A DNA stretch of 9,136 nt from NCBI GenBank assembly GCA_019308985.1, contig JAFDHB010000144.1, positions 1 to 9,136 on the forward strand. The letters run 5' to 3'. Positions 1-6,874 of the stretch are shown piece after piece (positions within the stretch are counted from its first letter, which is position 1; every line of letters begins with the position of its first letter). A model generated the notes under the pieces. The model saw only the letters and a list, made by a program, of their open reading frames with translations, had not been told where the DNA came from and made no database searches. Source of the DNA: Deltaproteobacteria bacterium. Its GTDB lineage: Bacteria > Desulfobacterota > DSM-4660 > Desulfatiglandales > HGW-15. A program made the translations under genes and the position numbers.

Positions 1-32
1 CAATGGGGGCGTGGGAACAGCTCAGGAGCGAT

Positions 33-64
33 ATTGAGCCTTGAGAAAAGACCCCCAGGGACCA
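33..64 (+). repeat. left half of a 32-bp perfect inverted repeat flanking the cluster
   Basis: This 32-base sequence (beginning ATTGAGCCTTGAG and ending CCCAGGGACCA) is the exact reverse complement of 8984-9015, almost 9 kb away. A second shared block lies 20 bases further in (85-100). Both face inward, the arrangement of terminal inverted repeats. It sits downstream of the last gene. Confidence 0.95.
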
Positions 65-84
65 TTGATCGCGGTTGATCAGGC

Positions 85-100
85 TTTGGGCAACAGCCTG
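85..100 (+). repeat. left half of a 16-bp perfect inverted repeat (inner block)
   Basis: TTTGGGCAACAGCCTG is the exact reverse complement of 8909-8924. It lies inside the 32-bp block in both copies. The spacing differs: 20 bases here, 59 bases at the right end. Confidence 0.9.
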
Positions 101-104
101 TAAA

Positions 105-150
105 GGTTCAAGGTTCAGAGTTCAAGGTTCAGGGTTCAGGGTTCAAGGTT
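105..150 (+). repeat. heptamer tandem repeat (GGTTCAA/G)
   Basis: Six consecutive 7-base units, GGTTCAA, GGTTCAG, AGTTCAA, GGTTCAG, GGTTCAG and GGTTCAA (105-146), followed by a partial GGTT. Only the last base alternates A/G, apart from one change at the first base of unit three. It is non-coding and lies just inside the left inverted repeat. Such heptamer tracts are, as I recall, frequent between genes in some Desulfobacterota. Confidence 0.9.
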
Positions 151-190
151 GACTCGATTTTGAAGCCAGGCAACCGTGTTGCGTTTTGTG

Positions 191-215
191 GACCGAGGTG
201 ACCAGGTCACCGGTC
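191..215. other. near-perfect palindrome downstream of the last gene
   Basis: GGTGACC (197-203), one central base, GGTCACC (205-211), extended by GACC (191-194) pairing with GGTC (212-215) across a two-base bulge. On the transcript of the cluster it could fold 54 bases past the last stop codon. There is no U-run after it, so it is a poor intrinsic terminator; it could equally be a protein-binding site or a 3'-end stabilising hairpin. Confidence 0.55.
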
Positions 216-268
216 TTCAGTCTCCCGTCAGCCCTCGTTGGTCGGCTGTCATTTGTCCTCGGTCATCG

Positions 269-1135
269 TTACCAGGGCTCCTCGTCCCGCTTCTTGGTAG
301 CCTGGCCGTAGAAATACATCAACCCCGCCAGGCCAGACGCACCCATGATGCCCGAACTCGTAATCCTCAGCTTGTCCAGATCATGGTTCACGATCTTCCT
401 GGGTGCAACGACCAGACTCAGGTCCTGGGGTCTGGTGGGAAGGATCGTCAGCATGTCCGTGCCACCTGCCTCTTTGAGCCCCATGATGTAGGTTGCACCA
501 CCTCTGCGCTGCACCCTTCGCTTGGCCTCCCTTATTATCTCGTCCTTGTAATCGAAGTGGAGCGCTCCGACGGGACAGGCCGCCACGCAGGCCGGCTTCA
601 TGTAGTTGAGTAGAGGGATTCTATTATAACACAAATGGCATTTCCTGGTGACCCTTTTCTCGAAATCAAACCTGGGCACCTTGAAGGGACAGGCCTGGAA
701 GCAATAACGGCAGCCGATACATTTTGATTCGTCTATCACGACCGGCCCGGAGGAAAGCTTAGTGATTGCCCGGACAGGGCATACTCCGACGCATGCGGGC
801 CTGACGCAGTGCTGGCACGCCCAGTGGATATATGTCTTGGCGGCCCGGTTCTTGGAGTCTATGAGCAGGTTGACGACCACCCAGTTGTTTGCATTGAGGT
901 CCAGCTCCCTGTCCGTGATCAGTTCATCCCTTTTTATCTTGAGGTTGTTCCATCTCTTGCAGGCGGACATGCACCGTTTGCACCCTATGCATCTCCCGAT
1001 ATCAACGAGCTTTCCATAGCGCTTTGTCTGTCCCGCGGCTCCACTTGGCTTCCCCAGGGTCATCCCCACTGCGCTCCCGGCAACCAGGCTGAGGAAGGAC
1101 CTCCTGCTTATCTTCTTATTAGGCTTGATCCCCAT
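269..1135 (-). CDS. Tat-exported four-cluster [4Fe-4S] ferredoxin subunit with C-terminal membrane helix (FdnH/HybA-like)
   Basis: A 288-residue electron-transfer subunit with sixteen cysteines in four ferredoxin-type sets: C49/52/55/59, C107/110/115/119, C139/142/145/149 and C166/169/183/187. Each should bind one [4Fe-4S] cluster and together they form a wire. The N-terminus has a near-ideal twin-arginine motif (ISRRSFLSLVAG, residues 9-20), so it should be exported folded by Tat. The stretch at about 212-235 (YIMGLKEAGGTDMLTIL) resembles the region after cluster four in FdnH/HybA proteins. A short hydrophobic helix (about 262-277) followed by KKRDEE would anchor the protein in the membrane with its bulk in the periplasm, as in FdnH. 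It is the last gene of the cluster, 28 bases after the octahaem cytochrome. The ATG at 1135 is chosen because the Tat motif follows it and no other start lies in frame just upstream; its ribosome site (GAGGG, about 14 bases away) is weak. The role as an electron shuttle is firm, but its partner is inferred: it may serve the molybdoenzyme or a membrane protein outside the window. Confidence 0.9.
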   Translation of the reverse strand: MGIKPNKKISRRSFLSLVAGSAVGMTLGKPSGAAGQTKRYGKLVDIGRCIGCKRCMSACKRWNNLKIKRDELITDRELDLNANNWVVVNLLIDSKNRAAKTYIHWACQHCVRPACVGVCPVRAITKLSSGPVVIDESKCIGCRYCFQACPFKVPRFDFEKRVTRKCHLCYNRIPLLNYMKPACVAACPVGALHFDYKDEIIREAKRRVQRRGGATYIMGLKEAGGTDMLTILPTRPQDLSLVVAPRKIVNHDLDKLRITSSGIMGASGLAGLMYFYGQATKKRDEEPW

Positions 1136-1163
1136 ATGGTCTACGTCATCCCTCGACCTTTGA

Positions 1164-2471
1164 CTACCTGTCCCTCTCCAGGAGTTGAAACTCCCTCCGG
1201 TGCACTTTAAATGGCTTTGGCATGTCGCTGACCTTGGCAGCCCTCAAGAAATCTACCAGGTCCTCCGTAGGCGTATCCTTGTGGTGGTGACAACTGTTGC
1301 AGGCATTCGGCTGTTTGTCCTGGCCCCCTTCCAGGAGGGTGCGCTCCGGGAACAGGAAGCGGAAGGTATGGCTGTGCGCATCTCCTGCCTCGCCGATAGA
1401 AGTCACCCTGGGCATGTGACACCTGATACAGCTCCCAAAGGTATGGATCCTGTGGACCGAACGATATTGGTATGTGGAATGGCAGCTCTTGCATAAGTTG
1501 TCTTCAAACAGCCTGGTCTTGGACCTTATGATTACAAGAGGATTGGGTACTTCCCCTATGGCCTGTAAAGCGCTCTTGCTCCTGTGGACATCATGGCAAG
1601 TAATGCAGGTCACCCCCACCTTGGCGTGCTCGCTGCGCTTCCAGTCCAGGTATTGCTGGTTGGAGTGCTTGGATTCTCCGCTGGGCCAGAAATATTCAGG
1701 GTTCTCCTGGGGGTTGAATTCGTTGAAATAGAGCCTCAGGTTAGCCGCTCCCTTGTGGATTTGGTAATCCGCCGGATAAGCGTACTTTCCGGACTTGTCT
1801 CGTCCTCCCGTGTGACAGGAGCCGCATATCTGAGCAGCCAGGGCCGGTGTCAAGCGGTTGGCCTGGATGATGGTGCCTATCTCATAACCGGGTACCGCCT
1901 CCACGTGGTTGCTCCCCGGCCCGTGGCATGCCTCGCAGGCGACGCCCATTTCAACAAAGGTCCTCTTTTCCGGATCAACTCCCGTGGCATGGCAACCGGC
2001 ACACTCGTAGAACCAGTCCCTCTTGGAAGGCTCATCGGGATAATAGGCCTTCCACTCGCCCGTGAATACATTGTACTGGGCGGGGAGCACCATCAGCACG
2101 TTCCCTTCCCACTTCAGATACTGTTGCTTCCACTGGCTCCCGAGCACATAGTCCACATCCTCCTTTGTGAAGGTCCTGACATGGCTTGGAGAGTCGAAAT
2201 CACCTATATTGGCGAGGGGTTCAAGCCTGGCATCCCTCATCATTCTCGAGTGTAGAGAAGTCTTCCATTCCAGGTAAGTCCTTTCGTGGCAACGTTTACA
2301 GGTCTCGGACCCGACAAAGGTGGCCCCGGTCCTGTCCGTGTATTTGCCTTCAAGCCTGGCCTCCTCGATTATGATGCCCTTCTTCTTGAGGGTAACCGTA
2401 GTCGTCACGACCACCGCCAATGCCAGCAGGAATATGACACCTATGATCAACGGCACCTTTGGAATCTTCAT
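1164..2471 (-). CDS. membrane-anchored octahaem c-type cytochrome, cytochrome c554-like
   Basis: A 435-residue protein with eight CXXCH haem-binding motifs beginning at C58, C157, C179, C216, C289, C327, C348 and C391. All have His as proximal ligand and none is CXXCK, so there is no sign of an NrfA-type catalytic haem. Residues 7-27 form one hydrophobic segment followed by KKK without a clear signal-peptidase site, suggesting an uncleaved N-terminal anchor with the haem domain in the periplasm. The text FVGSETCKRCHERTYLEWK before and around haem 1, the C-GPG-H pattern after haem 3 (CEACHGPGSNH) and GDAHSHTFRF near 363-372 are typical of the multihaem cytochrome c554 group. It probably relays electrons between the membrane pool and the molybdoenzyme or an external partner (inference). 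A good ribosome site, GAGGTGA seven bases before the ATG, supports the start. It lies 52 bases after the chaperone gene and 28 bases before the last ferredoxin. A catalytic role like that of octahaem reductases cannot be excluded. Confidence 0.9.
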   Translation of the reverse strand: MKIPKVPLIIGVIFLLALAVVVTTTVTLKKKGIIIEEARLEGKYTDRTGATFVGSETCKRCHERTYLEWKTSLHSRMMRDARLEPLANIGDFDSPSHVRTFTKEDVDYVLGSQWKQQYLKWEGNVLMVLPAQYNVFTGEWKAYYPDEPSKRDWFYECAGCHATGVDPEKRTFVEMGVACEACHGPGSNHVEAVPGYEIGTIIQANRLTPALAAQICGSCHTGGRDKSGKYAYPADYQIHKGAANLRLYFNEFNPQENPEYFWPSGESKHSNQQYLDWKRSEHAKVGVTCITCHDVHRSKSALQAIGEVPNPLVIIRSKTRLFEDNLCKSCHSTYQYRSVHRIHTFGSCIRCHMPRVTSIGEAGDAHSHTFRFLFPERTLLEGGQDKQPNACNSCHHHKDTPTEDLVDFLRAAKVSDMPKPFKVHRREFQLLERDR

Positions 2472-2523
2472 TCTCCTGTCACCTCTGCCTTCACCCGGGG
2501 ATCTTGAAAGGTCACTGTCATGC

Positions 2524-3204
2524 TTACTTCATGGCAGTTGGGCACAAGCCATCCATTTGCTTCATTTCAAACAGTATGAACTGCTTGGTCAAGCCGGCCC
2601 ACAACTCGTAAAAAGGCGACTCTGTCTCATCACTCACCCTGTCACAGAAATCCGGGATCCAGCGACTCAGGTGTTGCTCCAGGAATTTCCGCTCCATGTC
2701 CAGGCAATAGGAGGCCTTCTCTTCATCACCTTCTTCCCAGGCCTGGGATTCCCGGGCGATGACCTGCCCCATGAACTCCAGCTCAACGCTGATATGATCC
2801 GGAAGACCCTTGTATTCAGGCGTGTACCGGAATCCTGCCGATTCAACAAATTTCTTCACCTGAACCGTCGCCTTGCCCCACAATTGCGCGGTTCCACCGC
2901 CTTCCGGTTGATAGTGCACGGACTCATGGGGTGAAATGTGCCTACCGGGGCCTAGAAAAAGCCGGGCATACTCTACGGAAAGCTCATCCAGGGTCTCCTC
3001 TTCAGGTCTTTCAAGGAACTCCTCGGGCCATTGCACGCCCATATCCTCCAGGACAGACCTGAACCCGGGTTCTTTGACCTGCCTCAGGAAATCCCCTGAT
3101 GGTTCTTGGCGAAAGGCCGTGGCCAGCAATCCATATATGCTGCTCCTCTGCTTGGCCACGGCAGCCTTTTCCTGGTTTTTCTCTTTCAAAGCCGCTTCAG
3201 TCAC
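2524..3204 (-). CDS. TorD/DmsD-family molybdoenzyme maturation chaperone
   Basis: A 226-residue cytoplasmic protein without signal peptide, cysteine clusters or membrane helices. Family hallmarks are visible in order: RSSIYGLLATAFRQEP (20-35), EYARLFLGPGRHISPHESVH (78-97), LPDHISVELEFMG (134-146) and the HLSRWIPDFCDRV block (178-190). Members of this family bind the Tat signal peptide of a partner molybdoenzyme, hold it until the pyranopterin cofactor is inserted, and then release it for export. The partner is almost certainly the oxidoreductase encoded immediately upstream, whose stop codon is only six bases away. The start is GTG at 3204, which fits this tight coupling and the family's usual length (about 200-230 residues). 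No strong separate ribosome site is seen, so translation is probably coupled to the upstream gene. Its presence supports the idea that the oxidoreductase carries a molybdenum or tungsten cofactor and is exported folded. It may also help the Tat ferredoxins, but that is speculation. Confidence 0.93.
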   Translation of the reverse strand: MTEAALKEKNQEKAAVAKQRSSIYGLLATAFRQEPSGDFLRQVKEPGFRSVLEDMGVQWPEEFLERPEEETLDELSVEYARLFLGPGRHISPHESVHYQPEGGGTAQLWGKATVQVKKFVESAGFRYTPEYKGLPDHISVELEFMGQVIARESQAWEEGDEEKASYCLDMERKFLEQHLSRWIPDFCDRVSDETESPFYELWAGLTKQFILFEMKQMDGLCPTAMK

Positions 3205-3210
3205 CTGGTC

Positions 3211-5739
3211 CTACACCCTGGTTACCTTGACCACCGTGTCCATCCAGCGCTGTTGCCCGCCGATGGGATCAGGTTTATTGGGTATGACCCAGTTAGGGTG
3301 AACACCATACTCATTCCACCACTTGAGCTTGAGGTCAGGATCATTGTCTCCGGCCATGGGGGCCTTTTTCCCAGAGGCATACCGGCCATATTCCCAGTGC
3401 CCCAGGTGATGGGAAATGGCAACAATCCCCGACACGACTGCCTCCGTCACCCTCGCAGTGGTGATTATTTCACCCACCTCAGACCTGACCTTGATCCTAT
3501 TGCCGTCCTCGATTCCCAATCGCTTGGCGGTCTCAGGGTTTATCATGGCCGGGTTCCTGTGATAGATCTCTGTCAGCCACTTGCAGTTGGCGGACCGGGA
3601 ATGGATATGGACAGGGACCTTGTAGGTCGTCAGGACAAGTTCATCCTTTGCCATCTTTTCATGTTCCGGAACAGGTCTAAAGATCGGCAAGGGTTCAAAA
3701 CCCTTGATCTCTAATAGTTCGGAATAGAGTTCCAGGTAACCTGTCTTATTCACCTTGTCAGGCTTGAAGCCGGCGTAGACCTTGTCGCCGATCTTTTGGC
3801 CCACGTATCCCTTGTAAGCATTCTTGGTATTGGTATATCCTTTTTGTCGAGCTTCCGCTTCGCTCTTGGCAGAGGACTTTTTCCAGTTCCAGTAGGTACC
3901 GGTGGCCTCGTCGAGGATGACCCCATCCTTGCTGAGATCCTTGGCCGGTACCTCCTTCTTGTACATGTAGTACTTTGGTTTGGCCTTCGGGTCATGCCAG
4001 ACCCCGTGGGTCTTCATGTACTCGAACCCCCCTGCTTCCTTGACACCGGGTGTCTTCTCACAGGACATCCTGACATACTCCTCCGCAGAGTTGAAGCCAA
4101 AGGGAAACCCCAGCCTCTTGGCCAATTCGCAGACCACGTCCTTGAAATCCCGGCTCTCTCCCAGGGGTTTCACAAAGGGCTGCCTTATGTAATACTCAGG
4201 AACCTGAGTAGGCGAAGCATGATCCTCCCAGTCCCACCACTCCAGGTACGAGGGATTGGGAAGAATCATGTCGGCCAGGGCCGCTGACTCGTCATAATAG
4301 GCGTTTACGCAGACCGTGAAAGGAATGAGGCTCTCGTCCTTGAGGATGTCGATATTCTCCTGGCACTCGCCGTTGGCATAGACCGGGGTATAGCAGTACC
4401 ACATATATACTTCAGGCCTTCCGTTTCTCCCGTCCTTTATCATCTTCAACACCTGGTGATTTGCATGGTGGTTAGGGTAGGCAATGTCACCCTTGAATCC
4501 GTCCAGGATCTTGAGTTTCTTGGCCTTGGGACCCTTGGGACCCTTGGGACCCTTCCATTTTGCACCAACGGCCCTGCAGCGTCCCCCGGGATTGTCTATG
4601 TTCCCCGTAATGGCGGCAAGCATCTGGACGGCCCTTTCCGTATCAACACCGTTGTAATTGGCCACCGCACCCCTGTAACTGATGACACAGGCCGGTTTGT
4701 TCTTTGCAAATTCATGGGCGATGCTCTTGATCTTTGCCGCAGGGACACCACTCACCTTTTCGGCCCACTCGGGGGTATACTTTGAAAGGTGTACTTTCAG
4801 GGTCGCTACCTTTTGCTTTGTAGTGGCATTCACGTCCTCTGTGGCCCTGATGAAGCGGAAGAATTCCTCGTCGTAAAGACCTGCTTCCATGATTTCCCGG
4901 CACATGGCCAGGACCACCGCGCAATCGGTCCCGGGCCTTATGGGGATCCACTCGGTAGACTTTGCAGCAGTATTTGACAGCCTCACGTCAAAGGTGATCA
5001 TCTTCACACCCCTCTCGGTGATTGCCCGAACCAATCTCTGGGATGTGGGTATATGGTTGGTATGGGACTCCATGACACCGCTTCCGAAATTTACCACGTA
5101 CTTCGTCCTGTCAAAGTCCCAGTTGTCGTAATGCTTGCCCCAGGTCAGCTCCTGGGCCGTCCATTTTCCCCCCTCGCAGATGCTGGTATGGTTGCCCACT
5201 GTCTTTGTACCATAGGCCGAGAGGAACATCTTGACGATCTTGCTGGATGAGGCCTTCATACGTCCGTAATGAAACATAAACTTCTCAGGGTGACCCTCGT
5301 CACGCAGTTTCTTGAGTCGGGCCGTCAATTCGCTCAAGGCCTCCTCCCAGGTGATCCGCTTCCACTTGCCTTCACCTCTCTTCCCTGCCCTCTTCATGGG
5401 ATAGAGGATCCTGTCCGGATCATATAGCTGGTTGATCCCGGCAGCCCCCTTTGCGCAGATCTTTCCCAGTCCCCTGATGGAATTGGGGTTGCCTTCCAGC
5501 TTGACCAGCCTGCCGTCCTCCACGAATCCAATCATGGCATCCCTGGTTACACAGCTCCAGCAGGCAGAGGGCACCATCTTTCTCTCCACTCCGGTCTTTG
5601 GAGAGAAGTCCTTTCCTCCCTTGACAAACTTGACCGTCCCTGCCAGGGCTATGGACCTTCCTGCCTTTCCGGCGGCAAGGACGGCGACGCTCACTGCGCC
5701 AAGCTTGAAAAGATCACGACGTGTGAAGTTTCCTTTCAT
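3211..5739 (-). CDS. Tat-exported molybdopterin oxidoreductase (DMSO-reductase superfamily, PsrA/PhsA/ArrA-like), substrate unknown
   Basis: An 842-residue catalytic subunit. A twin-arginine motif (FTRRDLFKLG, residues 5-14) and hydrophobic stretch to about 34 indicate Tat export. The N-terminal iron-sulfur region reads C60-X2-C63-X3-D67, with the fourth ligand C95 followed by the usual AKG; an Asp thus stands where the family normally has its third cysteine. Next come the bis-pyranopterin-binding domains: KWKRITWEEAL (125-135), the candidate Mo/W ligand C188 in TSICEGGK (185-192), GTDCAVVLAM (270-279), the NIDNPGG loop (380-386), ALADMILPNPSYLE (487-500), and the C-terminal cap domain (about 700-842) with HIHSRSANCKWL and the HRNP loop. 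The cysteine ligand and length fit the polysulfide, thiosulfate, tetrathionate and arsenate reductase branch, but the substrate cannot be read from the sequence. A GPKGPKGPK run at 397-405 is a local repeat expansion. It starts 21 bases after the ferredoxin gene, with AAGGAGG seven bases before the ATG, and is followed at once by its chaperone. Direction of catalysis (reductase or oxidase) is open. Confidence 0.93.
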   Translation of the reverse strand: MKGNFTRRDLFKLGAVSVAVLAAGKAGRSIALAGTVKFVKGGKDFSPKTGVERKMVPSACWSCVTRDAMIGFVEDGRLVKLEGNPNSIRGLGKICAKGAAGINQLYDPDRILYPMKRAGKRGEGKWKRITWEEALSELTARLKKLRDEGHPEKFMFHYGRMKASSSKIVKMFLSAYGTKTVGNHTSICEGGKWTAQELTWGKHYDNWDFDRTKYVVNFGSGVMESHTNHIPTSQRLVRAITERGVKMITFDVRLSNTAAKSTEWIPIRPGTDCAVVLAMCREIMEAGLYDEEFFRFIRATEDVNATTKQKVATLKVHLSKYTPEWAEKVSGVPAAKIKSIAHEFAKNKPACVISYRGAVANYNGVDTERAVQMLAAITGNIDNPGGRCRAVGAKWKGPKGPKGPKAKKLKILDGFKGDIAYPNHHANHQVLKMIKDGRNGRPEVYMWYCYTPVYANGECQENIDILKDESLIPFTVCVNAYYDESAALADMILPNPSYLEWWDWEDHASPTQVPEYYIRQPFVKPLGESRDFKDVVCELAKRLGFPFGFNSAEEYVRMSCEKTPGVKEAGGFEYMKTHGVWHDPKAKPKYYMYKKEVPAKDLSKDGVILDEATGTYWNWKKSSAKSEAEARQKGYTNTKNAYKGYVGQKIGDKVYAGFKPDKVNKTGYLELYSELLEIKGFEPLPIFRPVPEHEKMAKDELVLTTYKVPVHIHSRSANCKWLTEIYHRNPAMINPETAKRLGIEDGNRIKVRSEVGEIITTARVTEAVVSGIVAISHHLGHWEYGRYASGKKAPMAGDNDPDLKLKWWNEYGVHPNWVIPNKPDPIGGQQRWMDTVVKVTRV
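4525..4554 (-). repeat. in-frame 9-bp tandem repeat encoding Lys-Gly-Pro
   Basis: Three perfect copies of the plus-strand unit CTTGGGACC (4525-4533, 4534-4542, 4543-4551) plus three more bases lie inside the molybdoenzyme gene. On the coding strand each unit reads AAG-GGT-CCC, giving KGPKGPKGPK at residues 396-405 in a lysine-rich stretch. Unit length is a multiple of three, so copy number can change without a frameshift. It falls between the NPGG loop and the next conserved block, where insertions are likely to be tolerated on the surface. Confidence 0.9.
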
Positions 5740-5746
5740 GTCACTT

Positions 5747-5753
5747 CCTCCTT
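5747..5753 (-). promoter_or_regulatory. strong ribosome binding site of the molybdoenzyme gene
   Basis: The minus strand reads AAGGAGG, a full match to the anti-Shine-Dalgarno core, seven bases before the ATG at 5739. It is the best site in the cluster and fixes the start that carries the Tat signal. It suggests the catalytic subunit is translated strongly and independently of the upstream ferredoxin. Confidence 0.85.
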
Positions 5754-5760
5754 AAAAGTC

Positions 5761-6624
5761 TTAGGATACCTGGTCCACCCAGGCCTCATTTCCGACGAAC
5801 TTTTTCTTTGCCGTAGCCATGTTCTGGAGTACCCCCCTGGGATCGATGTAAAAGCACATGGGCACCGTATTCTCCCCGGGGAGCAGGGTGGTCTCGTTCC
5901 TTCTCTCTTCCAGCTTGAATTCTTTTACCAGTCTTGACACCTCGCTGTTTGGGTCGTTCAGGTCGCCGAAGATCCTCGCCCTCCCCTGGCAGATATTCAC
6001 ACATGCAGGCTCCACTCCCCTGTCAATCCTGTGCTGGCAGAGGGTGCATTTTGCGATGCCGTTCTTGGTAGAGTCCTTGCCAGCGGTAAGGCGTTTGTTC
6101 CACGTGCGGGCGCCATAGGGGCATTTGTCTATGCACTTGCCGCACCCGATGCAAAGTTCATTATCATACAGGATTAATCCATCGGGCCGTTTGTAGGTGG
6201 CACCATACCGGTACCTGATCGTTTTCCCTTCAGCCGTGATAAACTTCTTGCGACCCTTGGGGTATTCCGGGCAGATCTTGACACAGGGAGGAATCCCGTC
6301 TTCCACATTGCCCTCACAGTGGTTGCAGATCCTCGGCATCAGGAACTTTTCAGCCCGCGGAAAGGCGCCATTTACCTCTTCATATACGGCCGTCCTGAAG
6401 GCCCCGAGAGGGACGTGGAACTCCGCCTTGCACGCTACGGTGCAGGCCCTGCACCCTATGCACCTACGCAGGTCAATGATGAATGTCCACCTAGGTGCCC
6501 TCTTGCGGCTCTTTCTGGCTGCCAATGCGGTTCCCGCCGGCACCAACCCTACTGCTGCACCTACGGCGACGGCCCCCGCCCCTTTTATCACCTGCCGCCT
6601 TGATAGATTGGTCATTTCGCTCAT
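5761..6624 (-). CDS. Tat-exported four-cluster [4Fe-4S] subunit (PsrB/TtrB/NrfC-like)
   Basis: A 287-residue iron-sulfur protein, probably the direct electron-transfer subunit of the molybdoenzyme that follows 21 bases later. The N-terminus has a Tat motif (LSRRQVIKGAG, 7-17), an alanine-rich hydrophobic core and a likely cleavage after ALA (33-35). Sixteen cysteines form four sets: C55/58/61/65, C100/103/114/118, C158/161/164/168 and C193/196/208/212, each expected to bind [4Fe-4S]. The tail of set four, CQGRARIFGDLNDPNSEVSRL, is the signature seen in the beta subunits of polysulfide, tetrathionate and related reductases (PsrB, TtrB, NrfC). Set two has an enlarged loop of ten residues between its second and third cysteines. 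Unlike the other ferredoxin in this cluster (269-1135) it has no C-terminal membrane helix, so it should be soluble and dock on the catalytic subunit. The start is supported by AGGAGA seven bases before the ATG, within a long purine-rich leader. It carries its own Tat signal although such subunits often travel with their partner. Confidence 0.92.
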   Translation of the reverse strand: MSEMTNLSRRQVIKGAGAVAVGAAVGLVPAGTALAARKSRKRAPRWTFIIDLRRCIGCRACTVACKAEFHVPLGAFRTAVYEEVNGAFPRAEKFLMPRICNHCEGNVEDGIPPCVKICPEYPKGRKKFITAEGKTIRYRYGATYKRPDGLILYDNELCIGCGKCIDKCPYGARTWNKRLTAGKDSTKNGIAKCTLCQHRIDRGVEPACVNICQGRARIFGDLNDPNSEVSRLVKEFKLEERRNETTLLPGENTVPMCFYIDPRGVLQNMATAKKKFVGNEAWVDQVS

Positions 6625-6742
6625 GATGCTCTCCTTTCCTTGCCTTTTCTTTTTTTACTAACTGATCTAATCGTTACAACCTTCAAGCCGGGATGCTTTC
6701 AGAAAAGCCCCAGATACAAGACGCGCAAATCTTTAGGAATGA

Positions 6743-6763
6743 GGCGTACATATGAAGTACGCC
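6743..6763. repeat. perfect 7-bp-stem hairpin
   Basis: GGCGTAC (6743-6749), a 7-base loop, then GTACGCC (6757-6763). Flanking AATGA (6738-6742) can pair with TCATT (6768-6772) across a small internal bulge, extending the structure. There is no T-run after it on either strand, so it is not a standard intrinsic terminator. It is the centre of the palindromic element in this spacer and could affect processing or stability of the transcript. Confidence 0.8.
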
Positions 6764-6774
6764 GCAATCATTTA

Positions 6775-6874
6775 CCCCGTTAAATAACTCCTAATTCAGA
6801 GAACGTCGGGCCCATGATGTTCTTAGAGGATTCTGGACCTTTGATTCAGCTCCACAAATTCCCATTTAACGGGG
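6775..6874. repeat. 100-base segment bounded by 11-bp inverted repeats
   Basis: CCCCGTTAAAT at 6775-6785 is the exact reverse complement of ATTTAACGGGG at 6864-6874. The enclosed 78 bases contain a second hairpin (AGAACGTC at 6800-6807 with GATGTTCT at 6816-6823, one G-T pair). The arrangement looks like a small non-autonomous element nested in the larger palindromic repeat, or alternatively a long stem-loop. No target-site duplication is obvious at its borders. Confidence 0.55.

Noticed and set aside
105..150. Tandem repeat considered as a CRISPR array.
   Set aside because: Units are 7 bases and contiguous, with no spacers and no cas genes nearby.
1584..2255. Long open frame on the plus strand (223 codons) opposite the octahaem cytochrome.
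   Set aside because: The minus frame there carries several CXXCH motifs and c554 signatures; the plus frame has no recognisable domain and is a shadow of GC-rich coding.
1164..2471. NrfA-type nitrite reductase or CXXCK catalytic haem in the octahaem protein.
   Set aside because: All eight motifs have His as the proximal ligand, and length and signatures fit the c554 group instead.
2320..2934. Plus-strand open frame of 204 codons opposite the chaperone.
   Set aside because: It overlaps the conserved TorD family blocks on the minus strand and lacks a convincing ribosome site or protein features.
3106..3714. Plus-strand open frame of 202 codons opposite the molybdoenzyme C-terminus.
   Set aside because: The minus frame encodes the conserved cap domain of the molybdoenzyme; the plus frame looks like composition-driven noise.
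5173..5181. Possible selenocysteine at the Mo-ligand position of the oxidoreductase.
   Set aside because: The codon is TGC (Cys188), not TGA, and the frame is open throughout.
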